In this document: piece by piece, positions 8,612-17,354 of the stretch
How positions within the stretch are numbered: the first letter of the stretch is position 1
How the letters are laid out: each line of letters begins with the position of its first letter
Source: Prevotella sp.
Lineage (GTDB): Bacteria > Bacteroidota > Bacteroidia > Bacteroidales > Bacteroidaceae
Direction of reading: 5' to 3'
NCBI GenBank assembly: GCA_017557405.1
Contig: JAFYYV010000024.1
Location: 1 to 56,617 of the forward strand
Length of the DNA stretch: 56,617 bases
Made by a program: the position numbers and the translations under genes
The notes under the pieces: generated by a model
The model's database searches: none
Told to the model about the DNA's origin: nothing
What the model saw: the letters and a program-made list of their open reading frames with translations, nothing else

Positions 8612-9064
8612 ATGAAAAAGGAGGCTATTTCTTATATTTTGATGCTCATTATAGCATTGTTTCCAATCATGACTGCATGTGGTGGTGATGACGATGATGT
8701 TACTGTTAAACCTCCCGTAAATACTAATACTAACGAAGAAGTCACCTCTCCAGAAAGTAATGATAATTACTATGTGAAATATGAAGTGGAAGAAGGATCT
8801 CAAAATTCATATGGTAGAGCAGAAAGGACCGTGGTTTACAAGGATGTAAAAGAAGAGAAAAAAATAACTGTTAAAAGCACATGGGACGGAACTTACGGTC
8901 CATTTAAAAAGGGCGATAAGGTATATCTTAAAGCCAAGTCCTCATCAGTATATTTTAAATCGAATGCTAGAATTAGTGTGAGCAAAAACAAAGAAGCTTT
9001 TGCTATACAAGCAGAAGAAAGAGAATCTGAAGATATCAAACTAGAATATGTAATCGATTATTGA
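8612..9064 (+). CDS. Small lipoprotein of unknown function
   Basis: 150 aa. The signal peptide ends at C23 (IMTAC) followed by GGDDDD, a strong surface-export signature. The mature part is charged and predicted beta-rich, with KKITVKSTWDG and FKKGDKVYLKAKSSS. I do not recognise the family. Its coding sequence is clearly more AT-rich, with more AAA, ATA and TAT codons than its neighbours, which may indicate recent acquisition. It sits 12 nt after the beta-helix lipoprotein and is probably co-transcribed. Confidence 0.75.
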   Translation: MKKEAISYILMLIIALFPIMTACGGDDDDVTVKPPVNTNTNEEVTSPESNDNYYVKYEVEEGSQNSYGRAERTVVYKDVKEEKKITVKSTWDGTYGPFKKGDKVYLKAKSSSVYFKSNARISVSKNKEAFAIQAEERESEDIKLEYVIDY

Positions 9065-9118
9065 TATTTCATTATTTTTAATCTAAGAAACAATAACCAA
9101 CCTAAACGATAAGAGCCA

Positions 9119-9598
9119 ATGAAGAATATCAAATTGGAAGTCAACATCAAGTTTTGCGCTTTGGACGAATTGTCGTCTGAGGAGCAGGAACTGGTTCAAG
9201 CGGCCATCAAGGCGACTGCCAACTCATACAGCCCCTACAGCCATTTCAAGGTGGGTGCAGCACTCAGGCTTGCCGATGGGGAGATAGTGATTGGCGCCAA
9301 CCAAGAGAACGCCGCGTTCCCCTCAGGCTTGTGTGCTGAGCGCTCGGCCATCTTTGCCGCCCAGTCGCAACGCCCCGACCAAGCCATCACGATGCTGGCC
9401 ATCGCCGCCAAGAACAAGAAAGGTCTGCTGGCCGATCCAGTCACTCCTTGCGGTGCCTGCCGCCAGGTTGTGTTGGAGATGGAGGACCGCTACAAACGTC
9501 CCGTCCGCATCCTGCTCTATGGTACGAATGGCGTCTATTGCATCAATAGCATCAAGGATTTGCTTCCCTTGTCGTTTGTCGATTCCAGCATGCATTGA
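9119..9598 (+). CDS. cdd: Cytidine deaminase
   Basis: 159 aa. It deaminates cytidine and deoxycytidine to uridine in pyrimidine salvage in the cytosol. The zinc site is complete: CAER at residues 72-75 (Cys ligand and catalytic Glu) and PCGAC at 110-114 (two Cys ligands). SPYSHFKVGAAL near residue 38 is the substrate-binding signature. The length fits the short homotetrameric class, with about 20 extra N-terminal residues. It is 54 nt after the small lipoprotein gene; a joint transcript is possible but not required. Confidence 0.95.
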   Translation: MKNIKLEVNIKFCALDELSSEEQELVQAAIKATANSYSPYSHFKVGAALRLADGEIVIGANQENAAFPSGLCAERSAIFAAQSQRPDQAITMLAIAAKNKKGLLADPVTPCGACRQVVLEMEDRYKRPVRILLYGTNGVYCINSIKDLLPLSFVDSSMH

Positions 9599-9791
9599 CA
9601 ACACGAAGCGAAGGGGCTTTTCACGGCTGATTTTTCCTTTTCGATGCGGATATATGTCCTTTTGGACGCTAAAAGGATGCCAAACAACGACTTTTTTTCA
9701 AAAAGAAGTCTAAAAGTTTGGTCGTTAGCAAAAAAAACGCTACCTTTGCAGTCGCAATTCAGAAAACCACGTTCTCAACAAGAGAAAATGA
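9599..9791. other. Spacer between cdd and the tRNA cluster
   Basis: No gene is visible. It holds a short palindrome TCCTTTTGGA near 9656-9665 and the tRNA promoter at 9717-9748. Confidence 0.5.
9717..9748 (+). promoter_or_regulatory. Promoter of the tRNA cluster
   Basis: TTTGG at 9717 and TACCTTTG at 9741-9748 are spaced 24 nt start to start. The first tRNA begins 43 nt further on. Confidence 0.7.
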
Positions 9792-9864
9792 GCACCCTTA
9801 GCTCAGTTGGTAGAGCAACTGACTCTTAATCAGTGGGTCTAGGGTTCGAGCCCCTAAGGGTGTA
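9792..9864 (+). tRNA. tRNA-Lys(CTT), copy 1
   Basis: 73 nt. Acceptor GCACCCT pairs with AGGGTGT (one G-T pair), discriminator A; D-arm GCTCAGTTGGTAGAGC; anticodon loop CTCTTAA gives anticodon CTT (reads AAG); T-loop TTCGAGC. CCA is not encoded. Confidence 0.95.
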
Positions 9865-9904
9865 CATTTCTTGAGAGGAAAAGTGCTTCGGAGTCGCAAT
9901 TTTT

Positions 9905-9977
9905 GCACCCTTAGCTCAGTTGGTAGAGCAACTGACTCTTAATCAGTGGGTCTAGGGTTCGAGCCCCTAAGGGTGTA
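9905..9977 (+). tRNA. tRNA-Lys(CTT), copy 2
   Basis: All 73 nt are identical to the copy at 9792-9864, starting 113 nt downstream. The 40-nt spacer has no promoter of its own, so it is probably processed from one precursor. CCA is not encoded. Confidence 0.95.
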
Positions 9978-9991
9978 CATAAAAACGGAAT

Positions 9992-10062
9992 GGTGCGTTA
10001 ACAAAGCGGTTATGTGGCGGTCTGCAAAACCGTATAGAGCAGTTCGACTCTGCTACGCACCT
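9992..10062 (+). tRNA. tRNA-Cys(GCA)
   Basis: 71 nt. Acceptor GGTGCGT pairs with ACGCACC; discriminator T73, as required for Cys; anticodon loop CTGCAAA gives GCA. The next bases, 10063-10065, are CCA, so the end is encoded here, unlike in the two tRNA-Lys genes. Confidence 0.95.
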
Positions 10063-10071
10063 CCAAAAAAG

Positions 10072-10099
10072 AAGGTTGTCCATTGGGCAACCTTTTTTT
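10072..10099 (+). terminator. Terminator of the tRNA cluster
   Basis: GGTTGTCC and GGGCAACC (10074-10092) form an 8-bp stem with a 3-nt loop and one G-T pair, followed by seven T. It is 10 nt past the tRNA-Cys. Confidence 0.9.
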
Positions 10100-10100
10100 A

Positions 10101-10190
10101 GCCTCACCCCCGACCCCTCCCCCCAAAGGGAGGGGGATTTGAAAAGCTCTACTATTGGAGTAACCTTAAATGCCTCCCCATCGGGGGGCT
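10101..10190. repeat. GC-rich palindromic intergenic repeats
   Basis: From 10101, a GCCTCACCCCCGACCCC motif leads into CCCTCCCCCC-AAA-GGGAGGGGG. A second hairpin GCCTCCCC-ATC-GGGGGGC with five T follows at 10172-10193 and runs up to the feoB stop codon. The first element is the same type as 20244-20280. Such CCCCGACCCCTCCC palindromes are scattered in Bacteroidales intergenic DNA; here they separate convergent units. Confidence 0.65.
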
Positions 10191-10192
10191 TT

Positions 10193-12631
10193 TTACATCA
10201 GCAATGTTCCAATCTGATACACCAACGCAGATATCACCCAAGCCAACAACGTGGTATAGCCGGCGGCGAAACCTGCCCATTTCCATGAGCCTGTTTCACC
10301 CTTGATGGCCGCGATGGTGGCGATGCAGGGGAAGTAGAGCAGGATGAACAACAGGAAGCAATAGGCGGTGAGCGAGGTGATGCCATCGGCGTTCATCTTC
10401 TGGCGCAACCGCGAGTATTTGCCACTGTCGCTGCTATAGGTGTTGTCGTCGGCAAACGACTCATCGTCGCTATAGAGCACGCCCATCGTGGAGGCTACAA
10501 TCTCTTTGGCTCCCACACCCGATATGATGGCGACATCGAGCTTCCAGTCGAAGCCCTGTGGGCGGAAAACGGGTTCGATGGTCTTGCCGATACGACCTAT
10601 GTAACTCTGTTCTTGTTGCTGTTGGTTGGTCAACTCGTCGTGGTGGGGGAAATAACCCAGTGCCCACACGATGATGCTCGCTACGAGGATGATTCCACCC
10701 ATCTTCTTCAGGTATTGCTTTCCTTTCTCCCAAGTGTGGCGAAGCATGGCCTTCCATGTGGGGAATCGGTAGGGGGGCAACTCCATCACAAAGGGCGTGT
10801 CCTCACCTTTTACCACGAAACGGCTCAGAATCCTACTCACAATTATCGACATCAGGATGCCGATGACATAGAGCGAAATCATTACCGTCGAACGATATTG
10901 CACGGCGAAGAACGTTCCGATAATCATGATGTAGATGGGCAGGCGGGCCGAACAACTCATCATCGGCAGGATGAGCATCGTGATGATTCGCGAACGACGG
11001 CTTTCGATGGTGCGGGTGGCCATCACGGCAGGCACGTTGCATCCGAATCCCATGATGAGTGGGATGAATGACTTTCCGTGCAATCCCATCTTGTGCATCA
11101 GTTTGTCCATGATGAACGCTGCGCGAGACATGTAACCAGAGTCCTCCATGAACGAGATGAACGCGTAGAGGATGAGTATCTGGGGCAGGAAGACAATGAC
11201 CGAACCCACACCGCCTATCACGCCGTCTACCAGCATGTCCTTTAGCGGACCGTCGGGCAGGTGGATTCCGTTGTTGCTCACGATGATGTCCTTCAGCCAC
11301 TCCACACCCGCCTCAATCCAATCCATCGGGTATTGTCCCACCTTGAACGTTACCTCGAACATCGCCCAGATGATGGCGATGAAAATGGGAAATCCCAACC
11401 ATCTGTTCGTGATGAGTCGGTCGAGTAGGTGAGTGGTCTTGTAGGTGTCCTCATTGTCGCCCGTCATGTAGCCGGCCTCCTTCAAGGCACCATTTATAAA
11501 ACCGTATTTCGCATCCATGATGGCCGTTTCGCTATCGGTCTTCGTCTCCTCCTCAATCTGTGCGGAAGCACGGTCACGTGCGCTCAGAATGCGTTTTGAG
11601 TTGGGTAGCGTGTGTGCCAACCTCACCGTCTCGCTGTCGTGCTCCAGCAGTTTGATGGCCAGGTAGCGGGTCGAATAGCGCGTCTTCAGGTCCTCGTTGT
11701 TCTTCTTCAGTTCCGTTTGCACCGTCTCGATGCCTTCCTCAACACTGTGTCCGTGGTTCACGTGGATGTGACGGTAGTCAGGGCGATCGCCCTCTCTCGC
11801 GTTGAACACCTCGATGACGGTTTTGAAAAGCTCGTCCACGCCTCGTCCTGAGGTGAACACCGTGGGTACCATCGGCACACCAAACAGGTTGCCCAACTTC
11901 TCGTGGTCGATATTGTCGCCTCTTCGTTCCGTCTCGTCAAACATGTTGAGGGCGCACACCATACGCAAGTGCATGTCGATGAGTTGCGTCGTGAGATAGA
12001 GGTTGCGCACCAGATTGCTCGCGTCAATCACGTTAATCACGATGTCGGGCGTATGCTCCGTCAGTTGTTTGCGAACGTAGAGTTCCTCAGGAGAATAAGC
12101 CGAAAGGCTGTATGTACCTGGTAGGTCCACCAGGTTGAAGCGGAAACCACCGAACTCGGCCACTCCCTCCTTGGCATCTACCGTCACACCCGAGTAGTTG
12201 CCCACGCGCTCATGGGCGCCCGAAGCGAAGTTGAAAAGCGACGTCTTGCCACAGTTGGGGTTGCCAATTAGCGCCACATTGATGGTGTGGCGGCGATGTA
12301 GGGCCATATCGTGCATCTGCTTGTCGGTCAGCGCCATCTCGTCCAGGTCGGTCGATTCCACCAGTTCGGGCTCAAAGGTGATTTCCTTCTCGAAGCGCTT
12401 CGCCTCTTCTGCTGACACCACCTCGATGAGTTCGGCTTCCGAGCGTCTCAGCGACACCTCGTAGCCCATGATCTTGTATTTCACAGGGTCTTGCAGAGGC
12501 GCATTCAGCAGCACCTCCACCAGTTGGCCCTTGATGAATCCCATTTCAACGATGCGTTTGCGGAATCCGCCGTGCCCCAACACCTTCACGATGACGGCAC
12601 GTCCGCCTGTGTTCAATTCGGATAGTTTCAT
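10193..12631 (-). CDS. feoB: Ferrous iron transporter, FeoA-FeoB fusion
   Basis: 812 aa. Residues 1-75 are a FeoA SH3-like domain (LSELNTGGRAVIVKVLG). They are followed by a linker and the FeoB GTPase domain with G1 GNPNCGKT (123-130), G2 SGVTV, G3 DLPGTYSLS and G4 NMFDE. The C-terminal half has the Gate-type membrane domain, including the Cys-containing GFGCNVPAV that lines the Fe2+ path and a second gate repeat (VGAKEIVAS). It imports Fe2+ across the inner membrane. FeoA fused to FeoB is common in Bacteroidales. No FeoC is present. It has its own promoter (12654-12661) with an inverted repeat immediately upstream. Confidence 0.97.
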   Translation of the reverse strand: MKLSELNTGGRAVIVKVLGHGGFRKRIVEMGFIKGQLVEVLLNAPLQDPVKYKIMGYEVSLRRSEAELIEVVSAEEAKRFEKEITFEPELVESTDLDEMALTDKQMHDMALHRRHTINVALIGNPNCGKTSLFNFASGAHERVGNYSGVTVDAKEGVAEFGGFRFNLVDLPGTYSLSAYSPEELYVRKQLTEHTPDIVINVIDASNLVRNLYLTTQLIDMHLRMVCALNMFDETERRGDNIDHEKLGNLFGVPMVPTVFTSGRGVDELFKTVIEVFNAREGDRPDYRHIHVNHGHSVEEGIETVQTELKKNNEDLKTRYSTRYLAIKLLEHDSETVRLAHTLPNSKRILSARDRASAQIEEETKTDSETAIMDAKYGFINGALKEAGYMTGDNEDTYKTTHLLDRLITNRWLGFPIFIAIIWAMFEVTFKVGQYPMDWIEAGVEWLKDIIVSNNGIHLPDGPLKDMLVDGVIGGVGSVIVFLPQILILYAFISFMEDSGYMSRAAFIMDKLMHKMGLHGKSFIPLIMGFGCNVPAVMATRTIESRRSRIITMLILPMMSCSARLPIYIMIIGTFFAVQYRSTVMISLYVIGILMSIIVSRILSRFVVKGEDTPFVMELPPYRFPTWKAMLRHTWEKGKQYLKKMGGIILVASIIVWALGYFPHHDELTNQQQQEQSYIGRIGKTIEPVFRPQGFDWKLDVAIISGVGAKEIVASTMGVLYSDDESFADDNTYSSDSGKYSRLRQKMNADGITSLTAYCFLLFILLYFPCIATIAAIKGETGSWKWAGFAAGYTTLLAWVISALVYQIGTLLM

Positions 12632-12653
12632 CTTTCCATTGTCATTTCGCCTG

Positions 12654-12690
12654 CAAATTTACAACTTTTTCTTTGCAATCGAGTTGCAAA
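12654..12690 (-). promoter_or_regulatory. feoB promoter with perfect inverted repeat (candidate operator)
   Basis: On the minus strand TAAATTTG lies at 12661-12654 as the -7 element. At 12672-12690 the sequence TTTGCAATCGAGTTGCAAA is a perfect 7-5-7 inverted repeat covering the -33 region. This is where an iron-responsive repressor would bind; the sequence does not match the classical Fur or DtxR box. The leader is about 18 nt. Confidence 0.6.
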
Positions 12691-12751
12691 CTGCCATCTT
12701 CTTCAATAAATACCTAGAAATGAGGATGGAATTTTGAGAGATGACGCGAAA

Positions 12752-12783
12752 TTTGGAGGTGTCAGATATTGTTTGTATCTTTG
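12752..12783 (+). promoter_or_regulatory. Promoter, TTTGGAGG/TATCTTTG
   Basis: TTTGGAGG at 12752-12759 and TATCTTTG at 12776-12783, 24 nt start to start. The intervening sequence is also close to the promoter at 204-235. Confidence 0.75.
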
Positions 12784-12830
12784 CATTCTGAAAGATGTAA
12801 CCCATTAACAACCAGCAAATCCGTCAAGAA

Positions 12831-13889
12831 ATGAAAAAATTCATATATTTACCACTCCTGCTCCTCGCCCTGATTTGCTTTATGAACACCAAGACGTTGG
12901 CGGCAACTGATTCGTTGGGTGTCGTCAAGGTGAACAAGCAACGGCATTTCAAGCAGGAGGTGCCGGCGGGGAACTATAGCGGATTGACGCCGATAGGAGA
13001 GGGGCGTTACGCCGTTGTGAGCGACAAGTCGGTCACGGATGGTTTCTTCGTGTTCGAGATTGCGGTGGATAGCATCGACGGCCGTGTGGAGCGCGTGCGC
13101 AACTTGGGTTTCCGTTCGGATGGCTCGAAGAATCGCGATACGGAGGCGATAGTCTTTCTGCCGCAGACGCAGACGTTGATGTTGGCGGGCGAGGCCGACG
13201 GGAAGGTGGTGGAATACGACCTGCAGGGGCGACGCACAGGGCGTGTGCTCGATGTGGGCGCTACGCTGAAGGGTTGGACGGGCAACTATGGATTGGAGTC
13301 GCTGGCGTACAACGAGAAGACGGGGCTGCTGTGGACATGCACGGAGAGTACGCTGAAAGAGGATGGCGAGCGTTCGACGAGTGTGAATGGCGTGCAGAAC
13401 AGGATTCGCCTGCAGAGCTTTGACGCGGCGTTGAAACCGTGCGAGCAATATGCCTATCTGACCGATGCTCCGAAGGCTCACATGAATGGTGGGAGGTTCG
13501 CACACGGTGTGAGCGAGCTGCTGGCGTTGGACGACGGGAGTCTGTTGGTGTTGGAGCGCGAGGTGTTTGTGGCGAAGCGGAAAATAGGTTCGTACGTCAT
13601 CAATAAGGTATATCGTATAATGCCTGATAAGTCGTTATGCGTCAATGTAAAAGAGCCACTTATTGAAAGTGTTTCTTATGTTGAGAAACGGTTGGTTGCA
13701 TCGTGGAAAACAAACATCTCTTTGTTCGGTCGAAAGCTGGCGAATTACGAAGGAATGTGCCTAGGACCTCGAACGGCGGATGGTGCGCAGACGATCATCT
13801 TGGTAGCTGACTCGCAAGACCAATATGGCGGTATCTTGCGGGATTGGTTCAAGACGATTTTAGTTCAAGAGGTAAGTGGTGAGAGGTAA
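12831..13889 (+). CDS. Secreted phytase-like esterase domain protein
   Basis: 352 aa with a signal peptide (hydrophobic from residue 3, ending near TLAA, about residue 25). The mature protein shows the pattern of the 'esterase-like activity of phytase' beta-propeller family: YSGLTPIGEGRYAVVSDKS near residue 49, then DTEAIVFLPQTQTLMLAGE, GNYGLESLAYN with the conserved E, and NYEGMCLGP near the end. Members are periplasmic or secreted; the exact substrate is unproven. The gene is monocistronic and ends 16 nt from the convergent uvrB. The last codons lie in a direct repeat GAGGTAAGTGGT (13869-13894) that includes the stop. Confidence 0.8.
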   Translation: MKKFIYLPLLLLALICFMNTKTLAATDSLGVVKVNKQRHFKQEVPAGNYSGLTPIGEGRYAVVSDKSVTDGFFVFEIAVDSIDGRVERVRNLGFRSDGSKNRDTEAIVFLPQTQTLMLAGEADGKVVEYDLQGRRTGRVLDVGATLKGWTGNYGLESLAYNEKTGLLWTCTESTLKEDGERSTSVNGVQNRIRLQSFDAALKPCEQYAYLTDAPKAHMNGGRFAHGVSELLALDDGSLLVLEREVFVAKRKIGSYVINKVYRIMPDKSLCVNVKEPLIESVSYVEKRLVASWKTNISLFGRKLANYEGMCLGPRTADGAQTIILVADSQDQYGGILRDWFKTILVQEVSGER

Positions 13890-13905
13890 GTGGTATGCGA
13901 ATAAT

Positions 13906-15948
13906 CTATTTGTTTTCCAATAGTTTTTCCAAACGGAAGATTTCATCGCGGTACTGGGCGGCTTGTAGGAAGTCGAGTTCCTCGGAAGCCTTGCGCATGA
14001 GGTTGCGCGTGTTCTCGATGCTTTGTATGAGTTGTTCGCGCGACATACGTTGTTCGATGGGGTCGGCGGCCATTGCTCCTTGGGTGTTTGTCTCGCCATA
14101 AGGTGTATAGACGCTACGTTGTAGTTCGCGGCGGTCGGGCGACAAATCATCCTTCGAAGAGGCAAAGGTCTGCTTGATATCCTTCGTGATCTGTGTGGGT
14201 GTGATGCCGTGTTCGGCGTTGTATTTCAGTTGTTTGCTTCGACGTCTCATGGTCTCATCGATGGTCTTCTGCATGCTCTCGGTGATGCTGTCGGCATACA
14301 TGATGACCTTTCCGTTCACGTTTCGAGCGGCTCGTCCGGCCGTCTGTGTGAGACTTCGATGGCTTCGCAGGAAACCTTCCTTGTCGGCGTCGAGAATGGC
14401 TACGAGAGACACTTCAGGAAGGTCGAGTCCTTCGCGCAACAGGTTGACTCCCACCAGCACATCGAAGTCGCCCGCTCGCAATCCCGCCATGATTTTCACG
14501 CGATCGAGGGTTGCTACATCGCTGTGGATGTAGTTGGCGCGAACGCCGTGTATGAGCAGGTATTCGGTCATCTCCTCAGCCATTCGTTTGGTGAGCGTGG
14601 TGACAAGCACGCGTTCGTTTCGGTGGCTTCGCGTCTGTATCTCGTCGAGCAAGTCGTCGATTTGGTTCTCGCTGGGGCGCACCTCGATTTCGGGGTCGAG
14701 CAGACCTGTCGGGCGGATTACCTGTTCAACCACCACGCCTTCGGCTTCCATGAGTTCGTAGTCGGCAGGAGTGGCAGAAACGTAGATGACCTGATGCACC
14801 ATATCGTGGAACTCTTCGAAACGCAGGGGACGGTTGTCGAAGGCTGCAGGCAGGCGGAAACCGTATTCCACGAGGTTCTGCTTTCGCGCACGGTCGCCTC
14901 CATACATGGCGTTGATTTGCGGCACGGAGACGTGGCTCTCGTCGATGACCATCAGGAAGTCGTCGGGGAAGAAGTCGAGCAGGCAATAGGGTTTTTGCCC
15001 AGCAGCACGCCCATCGAAATAGCGCGAGTAGTTCTCGATGCCCGAGCAATGCCCCAACTCCTTAATCATCTCCATATCGTACTCCACGCGTTCCTTGATG
15101 CGTTGCGCCTTGATGGGGTCGCCCACCTCGTTGAAATAGTTGATTCGCTCCACCAAGTCGTCTTGGATCTCACGAATAGCCAAGGCCTGCTGCTCCTTAG
15201 AGGTGACAAACAGGTTGGCGGGGTAGAGCTGGTATTCGTTGAACGACGCCAAATGGCGGTAGTCGAGGGCGTCAATTTCTTCGATTTCATCGATTTCATC
15301 GTCCCACCACGTCACTCTCAACACCACATCGGAGTAGGCCATGAAGATGTCGACATGATCGCCTTTCACGCGGAAATTGCCACGTTTCAAGTCGATGTCG
15401 TTCCTCACGTAGAGTGCATCAACCAATCGGCGAAGGAAGGCATTGCGCTCCAATAGTTGGCCTTTGTGGATGGGGATGATGCTCTCGGTCATCGCCACAG
15501 GTCCCCCCATGCCGTAGATGCACGATACAGAGGAGACCACCACCACATCCTTGCGCCCCGACAAGAGGGAGGAGACGGCAGAAAGTCGCAAACGGTCGAT
15601 TTCATCGTTGATATCGAGGTCTTTTTCGATGTAAGTGTCGGTGGAAGGCAGATAGGCTTCGGGTTGGTAGTAGTCGTAGTAAGACACATAGTATTCGACC
15701 GCGTTCTCGGGGAAGAAACCTTTCATCTCCTCGTAGAGTTGCGCGGCGAGAGTCTTGTTGTGGCTCAAGATGAGGGTGGGGCGGTTGACGCTAGCTATCA
15801 CATTGGCCACCGTGAACGTCTTTCCCGACCCTGTTACGCCCAACAACACCTGTGCCTTATCGCCTCGATTGAGTCCTTCGACAAGTTGGGCGATGGCTTC
15901 AGGTTGGTCGCCTGTGGGTTTGTATTTCGATATGAGTTTGAAATCCAA
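13906..15948 (-). CDS. uvrB: UvrABC excinuclease subunit B
   Basis: 680 aa, the usual length. It is the damage-verification helicase of nucleotide excision repair, acting in the cytosol with UvrA and UvrC. Walker A is GVTGSGKT at residues 37-44. The beta-hairpin region [14 protein letters not shown] (about 86-99) inserts between the strands. Walker B is MVIDESHV, followed by the helicase motifs VSATPA and QTAGRAARN. The C-terminal UVR domain (about 635-675) provides the UvrC contact. A promoter-like TATTTTTG on the minus strand at 15997-15990 gives a leader of about 35 nt. uvrA and uvrC are not in this window. Confidence 0.98.
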   Translation of the reverse strand: MDFKLISKYKPTGDQPEAIAQLVEGLNRGDKAQVLLGVTGSGKTFTVANVIASVNRPTLILSHNKTLAAQLYEEMKGFFPENAVEYYVSYYDYYQPEAYLPSTDTYIEKDLDINDEIDRLRLSAVSSLLSGRKDVVVVSSVSCIYGMGGPVAMTESIIPIHKGQLLERNAFLRRLVDALYVRNDIDLKRGNFRVKGDHVDIFMAYSDVVLRVTWWDDEIDEIEEIDALDYRHLASFNEYQLYPANLFVTSKEQQALAIREIQDDLVERINYFNEVGDPIKAQRIKERVEYDMEMIKELGHCSGIENYSRYFDGRAAGQKPYCLLDFFPDDFLMVIDESHVSVPQINAMYGGDRARKQNLVEYGFRLPAAFDNRPLRFEEFHDMVHQVIYVSATPADYELMEAEGVVVEQVIRPTGLLDPEIEVRPSENQIDDLLDEIQTRSHRNERVLVTTLTKRMAEEMTEYLLIHGVRANYIHSDVATLDRVKIMAGLRAGDFDVLVGVNLLREGLDLPEVSLVAILDADKEGFLRSHRSLTQTAGRAARNVNGKVIMYADSITESMQKTIDETMRRRSKQLKYNAEHGITPTQITKDIKQTFASSKDDLSPDRRELQRSVYTPYGETNTQGAMAADPIEQRMSREQLIQSIENTRNLMRKASEELDFLQAAQYRDEIFRLEKLLENK

Positions 15949-16058
15949 AATATGATGAGAAAAGTTGTAAAAATGCGAAAATATAGTGCAAAAATACGGA
16001 TTTTCCTTGTAACAAACGTTATAATCGACGATAATTTGCCAAAATTCTTTTAAATGCT

Positions 16059-16089
16059 TTTGTAAATCGCGGAATTATATGTAATTTTG
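16059..16089 (+). promoter_or_regulatory. Promoter of bamD-rpoZ-DUF4293
   Basis: TTTG at 16059-16062 and TAATTTTG at 16082-16089 are 23 nt apart. The predicted leader is about 17 nt before the ATG at 16111. Confidence 0.65.
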
Positions 16090-16110
16090 CAAGTCCAAAT
16101 CGTAGTTTTA

Positions 16111-16953
16111 ATGAAGAAATCGTATTTCATCGTACTGCTGGCATCGCTGCTCTTTGTGAGTTGCGCCCAAGAATTTAATCAGGTTTACAAGTCGCCCGAC
16201 TATCTTTATAAGTACGAATATGCCAAGGAGCTGTTTGCTCGTGGGAAATACAACAACGCTATCACGCTGTTGCAAGACATTGTCACCATCCAGAAGGGAA
16301 AAGAGGATGGAGAGGAGTGTCTCTACATGCTGGCGATGGCCGAATACAGCAATCTTGACTACGAGACGGCAGCTGAGTATTTCAGGAAATACTATCAGTC
16401 GTACCCTCGTGGAACCTATGCCGAGTTGGCGAAGTTCTATGTGGGTCAGAGCCTTTATATGAGTACGCCCGAGCCTCGTCTCGATCAGAGTATGACGATG
16501 GCTGCCATCACGGCTTTCCAGGAGTATCTGGACTTGTTCCCCTCGGCATCGTTGAAGGAGCAGGCTCAGTCTCGACTGTTCGAGTTGCAGGACAAGTTGG
16601 TGAAGAAAGAGCTTTATTCTGCACAACTTTATTACAATCTGGGTCCTTATTTCGGCAACTGCTTGAATGGTGGAAACAACTACGAGGCTTGCATCATTAC
16701 GGCTCAAAACGCATTGAAAGACTATCCCTACACAAGCATGCGTGAGGATTTTGCTCTGTTGATCATGAAGAGCAAGTTTGAGCTCGCCCAACAGAGTGTC
16801 GAGGAGAAACAGTTGGAGAGATACCAGGATGCTGAGGACGAGTGCTATGGATTCATCAATGAGTATCCTGATTCGAAAGACCGCGCAACGGCCGAGAAGT
16901 TTATCGCCAAATGCCGCAAGGTGACAAAGAACGAGGAAATCAAGATGGATTGA
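16111..16953 (+). CDS. bamD: Outer membrane assembly lipoprotein BamD
   Basis: 280 aa from the ATG at 16111; an in-frame TTG at 16087 lies inside the -7 element and is rejected. The signal peptide ends at lipobox Cys18 (LFVSC), followed by AQEF, without acidic export residues, so it should stay on the periplasmic side of the outer membrane. TPR-like helices follow: YEYAKELFARGKYNNAITLLQDI, then DYETAAEYFRKYYQSYP and a later YPDSKDRATAEKF. It is the essential partner of BamA in outer membrane protein folding. The gene order bamD, omega-like rpoZ, DUF4293 is common in Bacteroidales. Confidence 0.93.
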   Translation: MKKSYFIVLLASLLFVSCAQEFNQVYKSPDYLYKYEYAKELFARGKYNNAITLLQDIVTIQKGKEDGEECLYMLAMAEYSNLDYETAAEYFRKYYQSYPRGTYAELAKFYVGQSLYMSTPEPRLDQSMTMAAITAFQEYLDLFPSASLKEQAQSRLFELQDKLVKKELYSAQLYYNLGPYFGNCLNGGNNYEACIITAQNALKDYPYTSMREDFALLIMKSKFELAQQSVEEKQLERYQDAEDECYGFINEYPDSKDRATAEKFIAKCRKVTKNEEIKMD

Positions 16954-17019
16954 TTCGTCGGAATTGGAAGTAGATTGATTCAGATAGACAACAAAGAAAT
17001 TATCACAATTAAAACAAAT

Positions 17020-17352
17020 ATGGATTACAAAAAGTCGAAAGCACCAGTGAACACCCAGACTCGCAACATTATGGATCTTTGCGAGGAGACTGGTAATATT
17101 TATGAAAGTGTGGCCATCATTTCGAAGCGCGCCAACCAGATCGGCACCGAGATCAAGCAGGATCTGACCAAGAAGCTGGCTGAGTTTGCTTCGTACAATG
17201 ATTCGTTGGAAGAGGTTTTTGAGAACAGAGAGCAGATTGAGATTTCACGTTATTACGAGAAGTTGCCGAAACCCACATTGCTGGCTACGCAGGAGTTCAT
17301 CGATGGAAACGTGTATTTCCGTGATCCCTCGAAAGAAAACCAGGAGTATTGA
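17020..17352 (+). CDS. rpoZ: RNA polymerase omega subunit, Rpb6-like
   Basis: 110 aa from the ATG at 17020 (MDYKKSKAPV). The frame is open upstream to 16975, but that extension looks like untranslated A-rich leader. The core TGNIYESVAIISKRANQIGTEIKQ (residues about 24-47) is the omega/Rpb6 signature that clamps the beta-prime C-terminus. The C-terminal tail TLLATQEFIDGNVYFR is typical of the Bacteroidota version. It is located 66 nt after bamD and just before the DUF4293 gene. Confidence 0.88.
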   Translation: MDYKKSKAPVNTQTRNIMDLCEETGNIYESVAIISKRANQIGTEIKQDLTKKLAEFASYNDSLEEVFENREQIEISRYYEKLPKPTLLATQEFIDGNVYFRDPSKENQEY

Positions 17353-17354
17353 TT

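Noticed and set aside
9792-9977. Integration (att) duplication at the tRNA-Lys pair
   Set aside because: Both copies are whole 73-nt genes with no integrase or foreign segment between them; a simple tandem tRNA duplication explains it.
13869-13894. Frameshift or truncation at the phytase-like gene end
   Set aside because: The direct repeat GAGGTAAGTGGT contains the stop codon, but the family motifs are complete before it; the end is natural or at most slightly altered.
14209-15456. 415-aa open frame on the plus strand
   Set aside because: It lies entirely antisense to uvrB, whose motifs are complete; the frame has no recognisable domain and is a shadow of the minus-strand codons.
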